Shown: positions 26,867 to 36,571, counted from the first letter of the stretch. The stretch: DNA of 64,000 bases from Flavobacteriales bacterium (GCA_947466425.1 CANIBZ010000005.1:1-64000); one strand, 5' to 3'. A program made the numbers and translations. The notes: generated by a model from the sequence alone, not told the origin.

Positions 26867-27625
26867 GTGAGACCTACTACATCATCATCATCGAAATCGA
26901 ATTTAATCATTGGCATTCATCCCTTGGAAGAAGCTCTTGATGCTGGGAAAAACATTGACAAAGTTCTTTTCAATAAAGAATTGCGCAGCGACAAATTGCG
27001 TCAGTTGAAAGACCGCTTGAAAAAAGAAAAAATCCCCTTCGTTCTTGTTCCTGAAATAAAACTCAATAAAATAACCCGCTCGAATCACCAAGGAGTTCTA
27101 GCCTTCATGGCTCCCATTGCCTTTGCAGATTATGAGAATGTGGTTATGAATGCCATTGAAAGTGGTGAGCCCCCTTTGTTTCTTATTCTAGATCGAGTAA
27201 CCGACGTTCGGAATTTCGGAGCAATTTGTCGTTCGGCAGAATGTTTCGGAGTGAAGGGAATAATAGTGCCTGAAGTCGGTGCTGCGCAAATAAACGAAGA
27301 TGCACTCAAAGCTTCAGCCGGTGCACTTATGCATTTGAATATTTGTAAAGTTAAAAATCTACTAGATGCCTTGGATTACCTCCATGCTTCAGGCATTGGT
27401 TCGGTAGTTCTTTCTGAAAAAGCTACAGTGAGCCTTCAAGAATTTCAAAAAACGCGTGATCAAAATTTGGGTATGTGCATCATCATGGGTTCTGAAGAGG
27501 ATGGAATTAATCCACAGCTCATGAAACGCGCACATCAATTGGTTACCATTCCAATGAAAGGACAAACAAGTTCATTGAACGTTTCGGTTGCAGCAGGAAT
27601 TGCACTTGCTTCTTTAACTGCTTAG
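26867..27625 (+). CDS. rlmB: 23S rRNA 2'-O-methyltransferase RlmB (TrmH/SpoU family)
   Basis: About 252 residues. The N-terminal substrate-binding domain begins SNLIIGIHPLEEAL. The SPOUT motifs follow: LILDRVTDVRNFGAICRSAE (motif 1), MGSEEDGI (motif 2) and IPMKGQTSSLNVSVAAGIAL (motif 3). RlmB methylates G2251 of 23S rRNA. GTG at 26867 is taken as the start because it directly follows the previous stop and a TACTTTTA element 4 bases upstream. A GTG at 26834 would add a non-conserved extension. Confidence 0.92.
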   Translation: MRPTTSSSSKSNLIIGIHPLEEALDAGKNIDKVLFNKELRSDKLRQLKDRLKKEKIPFVLVPEIKLNKITRSNHQGVLAFMAPIAFADYENVVMNAIESGEPPLFLILDRVTDVRNFGAICRSAECFGVKGIIVPEVGAAQINEDALKASAGALMHLNICKVKNLLDALDYLHASGIGSVVLSEKATVSLQEFQKTRDQNLGMCIIMGSEEDGINPQLMKRAHQLVTIPMKGQTSSLNVSVAAGIALASLTA

Positions 27626-29196
27626 AATCTCACTCCAAAAGAAAAACTAACTTGTACGAGCAAGTTGTCGATGCTTGCCATTGCAATCAATGAGGGGTCA
27701 TAAAGGAAATAACCATCCTTATTTTTTGTAATCATCAAAGCTCCATCGCAATAGAAATCGTCTTTTTTATAACCTCCACCGACATTCCAATTGAACAAAG
27801 GCTCTTTTGATTTACCCGCAAGATCAGTATAGACAGACGTGCGATATCCTATTCCCGCTCTCAAGCGATAAACATCTCCTAACCTAAACTCAGTGCCCAA
27901 TTTCCCTTTGTGCACACGCTTGTAATTATCTTGAATGGCTAAATTCTCGGCAGCAAATTCAGAAGTCCCACCAGTAATTCCATACATCACCATTTTCGAA
28001 AAATCTGTTGATTCGTAGTCTGCAGAAACAATTCCGAAATTTCCTAGAATTAAGGCTGCTCCAGCTCCAACGGTTGCAGGAACTTGAACACCGTAATCAA
28101 ATACATTTTTGTCTGACGAGTAATTATATGGAGTAGAACCAATGTTGCTTTCCATTTTTGCTAAATAATTATCGCTAATGGATTGTTTGCAGGCAGAATG
28201 CCAAAACGCTCCAAGACGAACATAAGGACTTGGAACATATTGTACTCCCAATTTAGCTTGAACCGAAGGGCCCTTCGTAACAACATCAGAAGTGCTATTG
28301 TCTTCTGTTAGCGTGTAATTCACTGCAGTGCCATTGGAAGAAAACGATTCAGAATACGTAGAGTTTTTCTCATAGACAACTTTTCGAAAGGCAAATGAAG
28401 CTCCAACAAAAAGCTTATCCTCAAAAGCCCGAGCAACACCGAAAGCGGTTTCTCGAATATAGCCTCTCTCTTCAACATGCTGACGGCGAGTAAAAGTGTT
28501 GTTGTCTATTCCCACATGAACATAGGGGTCAACGGTGCCTGGATTAATCAAATAAGTCTCCCAGGCCAATCCTGCTCCGAAAGGGAACGAGGCTGTTACG
28601 TCTGAATTAGCGGGATTGTAATAATTCAATTGGTCAGTATAAACATCGAGCAGCGAAGACTGATTGTCGCTCGACTCTAAATCATATTTCCTTTTAAAGG
28701 ACTGAGTTCTTCCATAGGCTAATCCGTAAATCCAAGGACCCCATCCAGAACCCGCTGTTCCGAATGTTGAAGTAAATCCGAACGTATTTATTCCTAACCC
28801 CGTTGAGCCGGTTGAAGAAACTCGGTTGTTAAAATCGACTTGCGTTGAACGCGAAAGCAAACTCAATCCAAACTCCATGTTCTGCTTTTTGTAAGCAGCA
28901 ATACCCGCTGGATTTTGAAAGAAGTTCGTGATGTCGGCACCTAGCGCTGTGTATGCCCCACCCATTCCCAAAGCTCGATTGGAATAAGCGCCAAACGTAT
29001 TCGAGAATCTCAATGCGTCGTCTTCATTCTGCGCAAAAACAACATTAACACTAAGCAAAAAAATACATAAAATTGAAACAACTCCCCCCTTGCGAAGCAC
29101 CTTGTGCAACATCTTGCTATGCATCATTCTACGCATCTTGTAAAGCACCTTGTGCAACATCTTGCTTTGCATCTTTTGAAAAATCTTGCTCCGCAT
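27622..29196 (-). CDS. OmpP1/FadL-like outer-membrane transport protein
   Basis: 524 residues from the ATG at 29196, which overlaps the upstream stop as TGATG. The mature part has FadL/PorV-like features: NRALGMGGAYTALGADITNFFQNPAGIAAY, long barrel strands and a C-terminal VQVSFSFGVRF. The signal peptide (VVSILCIFLLSVNVVFAQ) begins only after residue 38; the first 38 residues are encoded by a 12-bp tandem repeat (SKMLHKVLYK-like). A start at 29112 would give a normal signal, so the true start is undecided. The gene probably transports hydrophobic compounds or serves as a T9SS accessory barrel. Its 3' end overlaps the rlmB stop. Confidence 0.8.
   Translation of the reverse strand: MRSKIFQKMQSKMLHKVLYKMRRMMHSKMLHKVLRKGGVVSILCIFLLSVNVVFAQNEDDALRFSNTFGAYSNRALGMGGAYTALGADITNFFQNPAGIAAYKKQNMEFGLSLLSRSTQVDFNNRVSSTGSTGLGINTFGFTSTFGTAGSGWGPWIYGLAYGRTQSFKRKYDLESSDNQSSLLDVYTDQLNYYNPANSDVTASFPFGAGLAWETYLINPGTVDPYVHVGIDNNTFTRRQHVEERGYIRETAFGVARAFEDKLFVGASFAFRKVVYEKNSTYSESFSSNGTAVNYTLTEDNSTSDVVTKGPSVQAKLGVQYVPSPYVRLGAFWHSACKQSISDNYLAKMESNIGSTPYNYSSDKNVFDYGVQVPATVGAGAALILGNFGIVSADYESTDFSKMVMYGITGGTSEFAAENLAIQDNYKRVHKGKLGTEFRLGDVYRLRAGIGYRTSVYTDLAGKSKEPLFNWNVGGGYKKDDFYCDGALMITKNKDGYFLYDPSLIAMASIDNLLVQVSFSFGVRF
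29086..29193. repeat. 12-bp degenerate tandem repeat, 9 units
   Basis: Nine consecutive 12-base units follow the pattern CAYCTTGYNNNR on the plus strand (for example CACCTTGTGCAA, CATCTTGTAAAG). On the minus strand they are in frame with the porin gene and encode a basic tetrapeptide repeat (KMLH/KVLY/KVLR). The 30 bases from 29089 match the start of the 47.5-kb repeat with two mismatches. Confidence 0.8.
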
Positions 29197-30224
29197 CAAG
29201 GTCTCTTACCCGGTGAAGATGAACGCGACGGCGCACTGTGAGAAGGACTCGCACTGTGAGAAGGAGCTGTGCTTCTTGAAGGCGTGCTATGTGTTGGAGC
29301 ACTGTGCGTTGGTGTTGATCGAGAAGGAGAGGGAGAAGCAGTGTGACTCGGTGTTGAACGAGACGGACTGCTGTGCGAAGGACTCGTTGTACTTGGAGTT
29401 GAAGTTGAGCGCGACGGAGCAGAGTAAGTTGGTGAATTGTAATTCGGAGAGGTACGCCCTGGATTAGCACGGGCAGGAGAAGGACTATTTCCGTTCGCTC
29501 TCACTGTGCTCACTGCAACAGGAGTGCGTGCTGTTTCTGTTAGGGGTTGAACCAAGCTTTTTTGCAAAACACCGCGGTGATAGGTGGAAGAATTTCCAGT
29601 TCCTACGCTTGCGGGTTGGCGGTGATGGTGCGTAACATTCGCAGTTTCCCCGTTTCCGGTTGAACCTCCCCACAAACCGCCATTGTTGTTAAATCCATTT
29701 CCGTACCAACCGTTTCCGTATCCATTTCCACCCCATCCTAAACCACCCATTCCATAGCCGTATGAATTGTTACCATATCCGCCGTACGGATTGTATGAAC
29801 TGTAAGGATTGTAACCGTATGAATTGTAACCGTAACCATTGTTTCCATATCCTCCGTAGCCATTGTTAAAACCACCTGAACCGAAACCCATTCCGTAACC
29901 ACCGCCATTGCAGTAATTCGAAAAAGCATTCAAACCATAACTCAACTGCCAACCGCTTAAAGGATTAAAAGTTGCTCTTGGATTGGTGCCTCCGTTAATA
30001 GTATTTGAGCGCGTTACAGAATTCGGATCGTAGTAATCATCTCCTGCACCTGCACCTGAATTGCTCGCCAACAAAGAATTGTCGTAAAACATTTCCTTGC
30101 CATTCCAATACATTTCATCGTCCTCGGCACGTGTACGATCGTCAGTCAAATTTTCAAAACTCGCACAAGAACTTAAAGCAAGAACTGCCGTGATGAAGTA
30201 AAAATTTCTTTGTAACAATTTCAT
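29196..30224 (-). CDS. Low-complexity lipoprotein (Gly/Tyr/Asn-rich, then Pro/Ser/Thr/Arg/His repeats)
   Basis: 342 residues with a lipobox ending LALSSC. Residues 40-90 are an acidic segment (RAEDDEMYWNGKEMFYD). Residues 105-190 are a Gly/Tyr/Asn-rich stretch (NNGYGYNSYGYNPYSSYNPY). The last 90 residues are short repeats of the PSRSTPSHSA type. The acidic start followed by a GYN tract is a recurring lipoprotein type in Flavobacteriales of unknown role, probably surface-exposed. It is translationally coupled to the porin gene. Confidence 0.8.
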   Translation of the reverse strand: MKLLQRNFYFITAVLALSSCASFENLTDDRTRAEDDEMYWNGKEMFYDNSLLASNSGAGAGDDYYDPNSVTRSNTINGGTNPRATFNPLSGWQLSYGLNAFSNYCNGGGYGMGFGSGGFNNGYGGYGNNGYGYNSYGYNPYSSYNPYGGYGNNSYGYGMGGLGWGGNGYGNGWYGNGFNNNGGLWGGSTGNGETANVTHHHRQPASVGTGNSSTYHRGVLQKSLVQPLTETARTPVAVSTVRANGNSPSPARANPGRTSPNYNSPTYSAPSRSTSTPSTTSPSHSSPSRSTPSHTASPSPSRSTPTHSAPTHSTPSRSTAPSHSASPSHSAPSRSSSPGKRP

Positions 30225-30262
30225 AATCGTATGGATTTGATAGTTTAAAGGTAATAAGGTTT

Positions 30263-30270
30263 TACATTTG
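30263..30270 (+). promoter_or_regulatory. -7 promoter element (TACATTTG) with -33 TTTG for proS
   Basis: An exact TAnnTTTG match with a TTTG at 30236-30239, spacing 23. The leader before the ATG at 30293 is about 15-20 purine-rich bases. Confidence 0.55.
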
Positions 30271-30292
30271 CTTCTTCGAAAAAAGAAATAAA

Positions 30293-31762
30293 ATGGCCGA
30301 GAAAATTCCTACAAGAAAAGAAGACTACTCCAAATGGTACAATGAACTTGTGATGCAAGCCGATTTGGCGCAACACAGCGAGGTGAAAGGATGTATGGTT
30401 ATTAAACCCTACGGTTATGCCATTTGGGAAAAGATGCGCGATCAATTGGACATTCGATTCAAGGAAACGGGACATCAGAATGCCTATTTCCCTTTGTTGA
30501 TTCCGAAAAGCTATTTGAGTAAAGAAGCTGCGCATGTGGAAGGATTCGCCAAAGAGTGTGCCGTTGTTACCCATTACAGACTTAAGTCAGAAAATGGAGG
30601 TGTTGTCGTAGATCCAGATGCAAAATTGGAAGAAGAATTAATTATACGTCCAACCAGTGAAACCATAATTTGGAACACCTACAAAGGTTGGATTCAAAGC
30701 TATCGCGACCTTCCCTTGCTAATCAACCAATGGGCGAATGTGGTTCGTTGGGAAATGCGCACGCGCCTGTTTTTAAGAACAGCTGAATTCTTATGGCAGG
30801 AAGGTCACACCGCCCACTCAACCGCGCAAGAGGCGATTGAAGAAACAGAGCGCATGCTCGATGTTTACGCCGAATTCGCAGAAAACTTCATGGCCATGCC
30901 TGTAATAAAAGGAAGAAAATCGGAGAGTGAACGTTTTGCTGGCGCAATTGACACATTATGCATTGAAGCTTTAATGCAAGATGGAAAAGCGCTTCAAGCG
31001 GGAACTTCACACTTTCTTGGACAAAACTTCGCAAAAGCATTCGATGTGAAATTCGCAACGAAAGAAGGAAACACAGAATATGTTTGGGCTACATCATGGG
31101 GCGTTAGCACGCGTCTAATGGGAGCATTAATCATGACCCATAGCGACGACAAGGGACTTCGTGTTCCGCCGAAGTTGGCACCTATTCATGCTGTTATTGT
31201 TCCTATTTACAAAGGACTTGAGCAGTTGGAAGTCATTCGCGAAAAAGTTCTTCCACTTGTCAAAGCGTTGAAGGCAAAAGGTATTGTTGCGAAGTTCGAC
31301 GACGATGATAGCAAGCGAAGCGGATGGAAATTCGCTGAATACGAATTGAAAGGTGTTCCGGTTCGTCTGGCCATTGGCCCGAAAGATTTAGAAAACGGAA
31401 CGGTTGAAATTGCGCGTCGTGATACTTCTGAGAAATCTACAGTTGCTTTCGAAGGAGTTGAAAACACCATAGAACAATTACTAGAAGACATTCAAACGAA
31501 TATGTTCAACCAAGCGTTGGAGTTCAGAAATGGACATATGACTGAGGTTGACGATTACGAGACTTTCAAAAAATTACTCGACGAAAAAACCGGGTTCTTC
31601 TCAGCGCATTGGGATGGAACTGCAGAAACAGAAGAGCTTATTAAAACAGAAACCAAAGCTACCATTCGATGTATTCCGTTCGACGGACCAACAGAACCTG
31701 GCGTTTGCATGGTAACTGGAAAACCAAGTGAGCGACGTGTATTATTCGCAAGAGCTTATTGA
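30293..31762 (+). CDS. proS: Prolyl-tRNA synthetase (archaeal/eukaryal type, ProS3)
   Basis: 489 residues. Class II motifs are visible: [12 protein letters not shown] (motif 1 region), [10 protein letters not shown] with [24 protein letters not shown] (motif 2), and a later [27 protein letters not shown] (motif 3). The anticodon-binding domain and a C-terminal domain ([27 protein letters not shown]) follow. The absence of the editing INS domain and the Tyr at the C-terminus mark the archaeal/eukaryal type found in many Bacteroidota. Confidence 0.96.
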   Translation: MAEKIPTRKEDYSKWYNELVMQADLAQHSEVKGCMVIKPYGYAIWEKMRDQLDIRFKETGHQNAYFPLLIPKSYLSKEAAHVEGFAKECAVVTHYRLKSENGGVVVDPDAKLEEELIIRPTSETIIWNTYKGWIQSYRDLPLLINQWANVVRWEMRTRLFLRTAEFLWQEGHTAHSTAQEAIEETERMLDVYAEFAENFMAMPVIKGRKSESERFAGAIDTLCIEALMQDGKALQAGTSHFLGQNFAKAFDVKFATKEGNTEYVWATSWGVSTRLMGALIMTHSDDKGLRVPPKLAPIHAVIVPIYKGLEQLEVIREKVLPLVKALKAKGIVAKFDDDDSKRSGWKFAEYELKGVPVRLAIGPKDLENGTVEIARRDTSEKSTVAFEGVENTIEQLLEDIQTNMFNQALEFRNGHMTEVDDYETFKKLLDEKTGFFSAHWDGTAETEELIKTETKATIRCIPFDGPTEPGVCMVTGKPSERRVLFARAY

Positions 31763-31763
31763 T

Positions 31764-32435
31764 ATGGAAACGAAGGAACAAATACTTTCATTACTTAAAA
31801 ATAAAAGCGTTTTAAAGCAAGACGTTTTTCACAACACCATTGCACAGTTCAACGGATTGAAGGAAGTTTTAAAAAGCACCATTCAAGAGTTAACAGATCA
31901 ATTTGGAAATACCGATTCGCGGGTAACTTTTGAATACCGCGACAGAGGAGCTTTTCAATGTGAGGTTCGAATCGCGGGTGACCTGCTTATTTTTCAAATG
32001 CACACCAATGTTTTTCAATTTGAACAAGAAAGTAGTTTTTGGCAAACCGGTTATTTAAAGGAGCATCCGGAAAACAGTTATGTTGGAACAATCAACGTGT
32101 ACAACTTCCTTTCAGACTCTTTTCGTTACGACAGAACAGCTGATGTAGGCTATTTGCTCGCGCGCGTTTTCATAAACAAAGAAAACCATTTTGTGGTTCA
32201 AGGAAAGAAGCAACTGGGAATCATGTTCAACGATATCGTAGCTTCAAACTTCGATGCTGCTAGCCAAACGAAATTTATTGATCAAGTAGTTTTATACGCC
32301 TTGAATTTCGACCTGCTCATTCCGCCTTATGAAAACCTTCACCAGATCACTGTAGAGGAAATGCAAGACATTAATCACAGCGGAAGTTTGGCCACCGGAA
32401 AGAGAATGGGATTTCAGTTTACTTCGGTGAAGTAG
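31764..32435 (+). CDS. Conserved hypothetical protein downstream of proS
   Basis: 223 residues from the ATG at 31764, one base after the proS stop; an upstream start at 31728 would overlap proS. It is soluble, without signal peptide or membrane helix. Distinct segments are RVTFEYRDRGAFQCEVRIAGDLLIFQMHTNVF and GYLLARVFINKENHFVVQGKKQLG. I recognise no family. Coupling to proS suggests a cytoplasmic housekeeping role, but this is inference only. Confidence 0.75.
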   Translation: METKEQILSLLKNKSVLKQDVFHNTIAQFNGLKEVLKSTIQELTDQFGNTDSRVTFEYRDRGAFQCEVRIAGDLLIFQMHTNVFQFEQESSFWQTGYLKEHPENSYVGTINVYNFLSDSFRYDRTADVGYLLARVFINKENHFVVQGKKQLGIMFNDIVASNFDAASQTKFIDQVVLYALNFDLLIPPYENLHQITVEEMQDINHSGSLATGKRMGFQFTSVK

Positions 32436-32469
32436 TCGATTTCATTTTGCTCGAGTGCTTTTCCTTTCT

Positions 32470-33876
32470 CTAATTCCATCTAAAAACCACAACAGGGAGG
32501 TCTTTCGATAATGCCTGAACCTTTCTGCTTGGATATAAAAACATGCGACCTTCTTTGATTCGAATGGACTGGCTCTCGCTGGTGCTCATTTCAATTAAAT
32601 GTTGATCTCTATTCTTCATTACCCAGGGTAATGGAATTTCGGAAGGAACTTCCTCACCTTCCTTCAACAAGACAAAGGCGTATTGCTCGCCGTTCTTTCC
32701 TTCAACAAAATAAATGTTATCTTTTTGAAAATTAGAAACGCTTCGCGTACCATAGATTGCCTGTGAGTGAACACGCGTCCACTCGCCTATTTCCTTCAAT
32801 CTTTTGTTCACCTCTTCCGGAAAAACTCCAGTTGCCGTCGGGCCAACACCTAACAATAAATTTCCGCCTTTGGCTATTACTTCAACCAACTTATGAATCA
32901 CTTCGCGAGAAGATTTGTATTTGTCATTGGGAACGAATCCCCAGGCATTTCCCAAAGTCATGCAGGTTTCCCAAGGATAATCCAATCTTCCTTCCGGAAT
33001 GCGTTGTTCCGGCGTTCTGTAATTTTCATATTCACCATGAACGGTTCTGTCTACGACCAATGTTCCCGGATTGTTCTTACGCGCTATTTCTGCCAAGCGC
33101 GGAACATTTACATCTTGACTCCATGCTGGAATTGGACATTGCCAAGAGAGGACTTCATCGTTCACGGTTTCTAACGGACGCACCCAACCGCCGTCGAGCC
33201 AAAGCATATCTACTTTTCCGTATTCAGAAGTTAATTCTGAAATCTGATTTGCTGTGTAATTCTGAAAACGCTTCCACTGATCGGGGAATTTCCGAATGTC
33301 GTAATTGTTGTTACGCTCGCCGGTTGCGAAGGCATGCCACCAGTAATAATCGGAATGCCAATCGGGCTTCGAAAAATAAGCCCCGATGAAAAAATCTTTT
33401 TCACGGAACGCATTGAACACTTCCTTCGTGACATTCGCTTTTGGATTTGATTTGAAAGGACCGTTCGTGATTTTAAAATCGGAATATTTGCTATCGAACA
33501 TGCAAAACCCATCGTGGTGCTTCGTGGTAAAAACCAAGTACTTCATGCCCGCATTCTTCGCCGAAGAAGCCCAGGAATCAGGATTGAATTGCGTTGGATT
33601 GAATTCCTTCGCTAAACCAAAATACCACTTCTTGTAGTCCTCGTAATTTAAAGCGGTGTCTCTTCCTACCCAATCTTCGTTGCAGATAGACCAAGACTCT
33701 ACAATACCAGGCACTGCATAGATTCCCCAATGAATTATAATTCCAAATTTCAGATCGCGCCAATGTTCTAAGTTCTCACGAACCGAAGGATCATTCGGGT
33801 AGGTGTATGCTGGCGAGGGTTGACACCATGCAATAGAACTAAAATTCAAAAAAAGAACTACCCAAATATTCTTCAT
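32470..33876 (-). CDS. Alpha-L-fucosidase, GH29
   Basis: 468 residues with a signal peptide ending IAWCQ. The GH29 signatures are DLKFGIIIHWGIYAVP, YLVFTTKHHDGFCMFDSKYSDF (the active-site HH), DMLWLDGGW (nucleophile Asp region) and NLLLGVGPTATG. The enzyme removes fucose from glycans and is probably periplasmic or surface-located. It follows the kinase-like gene at 33889 with a 12-base gap, so it may be read through from the lipid operon or be an unrelated neighbour. Confidence 0.92.
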   Translation of the reverse strand: MKNIWVVLFLNFSSIAWCQPSPAYTYPNDPSVRENLEHWRDLKFGIIIHWGIYAVPGIVESWSICNEDWVGRDTALNYEDYKKWYFGLAKEFNPTQFNPDSWASSAKNAGMKYLVFTTKHHDGFCMFDSKYSDFKITNGPFKSNPKANVTKEVFNAFREKDFFIGAYFSKPDWHSDYYWWHAFATGERNNNYDIRKFPDQWKRFQNYTANQISELTSEYGKVDMLWLDGGWVRPLETVNDEVLSWQCPIPAWSQDVNVPRLAEIARKNNPGTLVVDRTVHGEYENYRTPEQRIPEGRLDYPWETCMTLGNAWGFVPNDKYKSSREVIHKLVEVIAKGGNLLLGVGPTATGVFPEEVNKRLKEIGEWTRVHSQAIYGTRSVSNFQKDNIYFVEGKNGEQYAFVLLKEGEEVPSEIPLPWVMKNRDQHLIEMSTSESQSIRIKEGRMFLYPSRKVQALSKDLPVVVFRWN

Positions 33877-33888
33877 TCCAATATCAAT

Positions 33889-34563
33889 CTAAATAAACAT
33901 TGCACACACTGCAATGACTGTCCAAGGTATCGTAACATTATCATATCCTTTTGCTGAAAAGGCCTCAGCCAAGGTACTTGAAACAGCTATTGTGAGAATC
34001 AGCCACACATGAGCAGAAGTCATATTTCCACCTAAAAAATAAACCGATAAAATTGTGCTTACTAATAAAAACGCAAGCGAACCGGCCACACTCTTTTTCT
34101 GATTTCCAACAGCATAAGGCATCCACGGCCAGCGCTTACCAACAAGGGCAGCTGCAGGATCGGCCAATGCCATAATTAAAATTGGCAGATAAAAGAATAA
34201 GTTATTTCCCTTCCAAACACTCGCTAAAAAAGAAGTGTAAACTGCCAAAGGATAACACAAACTTCCAACCGTATCTCTATCTACGGCGTTAATCGATTTC
34301 AAAAAATTGAATTTGATACTTGTTGAAAGTAGAATCGCGAAGGTTGCGCAAAGTACCAATACCCACCAATGATTGCTGAGCATAGCTGGAAATAATAGCG
34401 TCAGAAAACCAGTTCCAACGTGCGACCATTTCCGAGTGAGTTCAGCTTTCACTTTGAACACATGATAGAATAATTCTCCACATGCGAACAAGACTAAAAA
34501 GGAAGTGGAAAGTAAAATTGTATTTGTTAAATCTCTTCCTAAAACAGTATATAGTGTTTCCAT
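33889..34563 (-). CDS. Phytol/dolichol kinase-like (SEC59/DGK1/VTE5) membrane protein
   Basis: 224 residues from the ATG at 34563 and about six membrane helices. The family's RKxxH motif appears as ELTRKWSHVGTG (Arg44, Lys45, His48), and the later ALADPAAALVGKRW and KSVAGSLAFL correspond to the CTP-binding GDPxA...G region. Relatives phosphorylate phytol, dolichol or diacylglycerol with CTP. It starts two bases after the CdsA-like stop and is the last clear member of the seven-gene operon, pointing to prenol or lipid-alcohol phosphorylation. Confidence 0.75.
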   Translation of the reverse strand: METLYTVLGRDLTNTILLSTSFLVLFACGELFYHVFKVKAELTRKWSHVGTGFLTLLFPAMLSNHWWVLVLCATFAILLSTSIKFNFLKSINAVDRDTVGSLCYPLAVYTSFLASVWKGNNLFFYLPILIMALADPAAALVGKRWPWMPYAVGNQKKSVAGSLAFLLVSTILSVYFLGGNMTSAHVWLILTIAVSSTLAEAFSAKGYDNVTIPWTVIAVCAMFI

Positions 34564-34565
34564 AT

Positions 34566-35291
34566 TCAAAAATGAAAAAAGTATGCTACAAAAGACAAGA
34601 CCGTCCAAACCGCAAGAAAGCTATCGAATCGATCAAGCACTCCACCGTGTCCCGGAATGATTTCACTGAAATCTTTCTTACCTGAAAACCGCTTCAACCA
34701 ACTGGCAAGCAAATCTCCGTATAGACCAACCACCGCCATAGCTATTCCAATTAAAAATAAAAATTCTCCTTCCAAAATCCACCATGTTGTGAAACCCATA
34801 ACCAAAGCGCCACCTATGAAACCGCTTCGAGTTTTATTTGGACTCATGCTCGGAGCAAGTGCTTTGCCTTTAACTAATTCTCCGACTGTTTGCGAAAAAC
34901 CATCGAAAACCACAATTAAAAAGAAAACAGGTAAAAGTAATTCTCGCAATTCATAAGAGAGACCAACACCCATTAAAACGAATGAATATACTAAGGCAGA
35001 AATAACTTTCACTCGAGGCAATGCTATTTCTTTCCAACTGGAAAATACTTCGTAGGCACCAATTAAAGTAATGATGCAAATGAGCGCAAAGGCAATGTCT
35101 ACGACATATTTCATGCAAACAACCAAGACACTTACCAACACCAAATAAACAAAAAATTTCAACCACAATCGCTTTCGCGCAGCAGTATCTTTCTTCTTCG
35201 AAATAATATAAAAACCTATTCCCGTAATTAAATAATAAGACAACAGAATAGCTGCAACTTGAAGGAAATCGTATGTTAGAAAAATCTTCAT
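34566..35291 (-). CDS. CdsA-family CTP transferase (phosphatidate cytidylyltransferase-like)
   Basis: 241 residues from the ATG at 35291, with seven to eight membrane helices. The signature is complete: SPNKTRSGFIGG and GDLLASWLKRFSGKKDFSEIIPGHGGVLDRFDS. Members make CDP-diacylglycerol, or CDP-archaeol in the archaeal CarS branch. Whether this is the housekeeping CdsA or a specialised paralogue cannot be seen here. One base separates it from the HMG-CoA reductase stop, so it belongs to the lipid operon. Confidence 0.85.
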   Translation of the reverse strand: MKIFLTYDFLQVAAILLSYYLITGIGFYIISKKKDTAARKRLWLKFFVYLVLVSVLVVCMKYVVDIAFALICIITLIGAYEVFSSWKEIALPRVKVISALVYSFVLMGVGLSYELRELLLPVFFLIVVFDGFSQTVGELVKGKALAPSMSPNKTRSGFIGGALVMGFTTWWILEGEFLFLIGIAMAVVGLYGDLLASWLKRFSGKKDFSEIIPGHGGVLDRFDSFLAVWTVLSFVAYFFHF

Positions 35292-35292
35292 T

Positions 35293-36570
35293 CTATTTCT
35301 TTCTTCCCAACTTTTGGTGCGCACTTGTAAAATGTCCCACAGACAATGCTGCAGCAATACTTAACTCCCCTGATAAAACTACCGCTGCACAAATCTCAGC
35401 AAACTTCCTTGCCTTGTCCGCGCCATAGCAATCCATCATTTCTAAACATTCTCTTTGAGTTGGTAATCCTGTTCCACCGCCCACAGTTCCAACAATTAGA
35501 TTGGGTAAGGTAACAGCTGCGTATAATCCACCATCTTCTGTTACTTCCATGCGCGTAATTCCAACAGAAGCTTCGCTCACACATGCGGCATCTTGACCCG
35601 TTGCGATAAACAAAGCCGCTAATCCATTCGCGTAATGTCCTTGCGCACCAATGCTTCCCGTCTGAATGGCCCCAACCGTTGAGGCCTGCCAATATTCGGC
35701 CATCTTCGCTGGAGTTGTTTTCAATACTTGATTCACAATATCATAACTCATCTCAATTTCAGCGCTCACCTTCTTTCCGCGAACGTGAATGAAAGAAATG
35801 GCGGTTGCTTTTTTATCTCCTGAAAAATTTCCTTCGATATACCAAGTCTTCGGTTGAATTGGTGCGTTTTCAATTAGCCATTTACAAATCGCATCCGTAC
35901 AAATGGTAACCATATTTTGTCCGCTTGCATCACCGGTAAAGTAACCGAACGTAATAATTAATTGATTTCCTTCTATGTTAGAAGAGATATCTTCGAGCTT
36001 CGCAAATCTGCTTGTGGCAGCGACAATCTCATGCATCTTTTCCTCTTGTCCTAAAGCCCAAACCACAAAGGTTCCCAAATCGGCAATATCATTAAAGCGA
36101 AACAGTGGAGCCCTGGAAACGTTTTCAGTTAAGCACACCGAGCGAATTCCTCCGGCCAAAAAAGTCGCTTTTGCCCCACGCTGATAACTAGCAATAAGAG
36201 CTCCTTCACTGGTAGCCAGAGGCACAAAGAAATCACCGTGCGCAGAGGTTCCAACAACACGAACGGGGCCTATTACTCCGGTAGGCACTTGACTCATACC
36301 AATGTAATTTTCAATATTGCCTTCCAACGTTGATAGATTTTCAAACTTAGATTTCCCGCTTAATGTAGCTAACTCAGCACCTGTTATTCGCTTTAAAAAG
36401 TCCAATCGATCTTGCTGAAATTCCGCGCTGAACATTTCACGTGTTGGCATTTGCTTTTGTTCTTTGCTTTCGAACGGACGTTCTTTCAGCTTTTTCAAAA
36501 GCGAATTAATTTCTTGAATTGAATTAATTCTCCAAAGTGCTTTCAAAGATTTTTCGTAAGGATAGGACAT
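35293..36570 (-). CDS. Hydroxymethylglutaryl-CoA reductase
   Basis: 425 residues from the ATG at 36570. Catalytic elements of HMG-CoA reductase are visible: the Glu in LATSEGALIAS, the Lys in SGDKKATAISF, the Asp in TGDASGQNMV, and the late His in SVGHFTSAHQK. The GTVGGGTGLPTQRE loop is also intact. It produces mevalonate for isoprenoids, the route used by many Flavobacteria. No other mevalonate gene is in the window. It is embedded in a seven-gene lipid operon with one-base gaps on both sides. Confidence 0.93.
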   Translation of the reverse strand: MSYPYEKSLKALWRINSIQEINSLLKKLKERPFESKEQKQMPTREMFSAEFQQDRLDFLKRITGAELATLSGKSKFENLSTLEGNIENYIGMSQVPTGVIGPVRVVGTSAHGDFFVPLATSEGALIASYQRGAKATFLAGGIRSVCLTENVSRAPLFRFNDIADLGTFVVWALGQEEKMHEIVAATSRFAKLEDISSNIEGNQLIITFGYFTGDASGQNMVTICTDAICKWLIENAPIQPKTWYIEGNFSGDKKATAISFIHVRGKKVSAEIEMSYDIVNQVLKTTPAKMAEYWQASTVGAIQTGSIGAQGHYANGLAALFIATGQDAACVSEASVGITRMEVTEDGGLYAAVTLPNLIVGTVGGGTGLPTQRECLEMMDCYGADKARKFAEICAAVVLSGELSIAAALSVGHFTSAHQKLGRKK

Positions 36571-36571
36571 A

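Noticed and set aside
32757-33389. 210-codon plus-strand frame inside the fucosidase gene
   Set aside because: Antisense to a clear GH29 gene, with Arg/Cys-rich non-protein-like composition.
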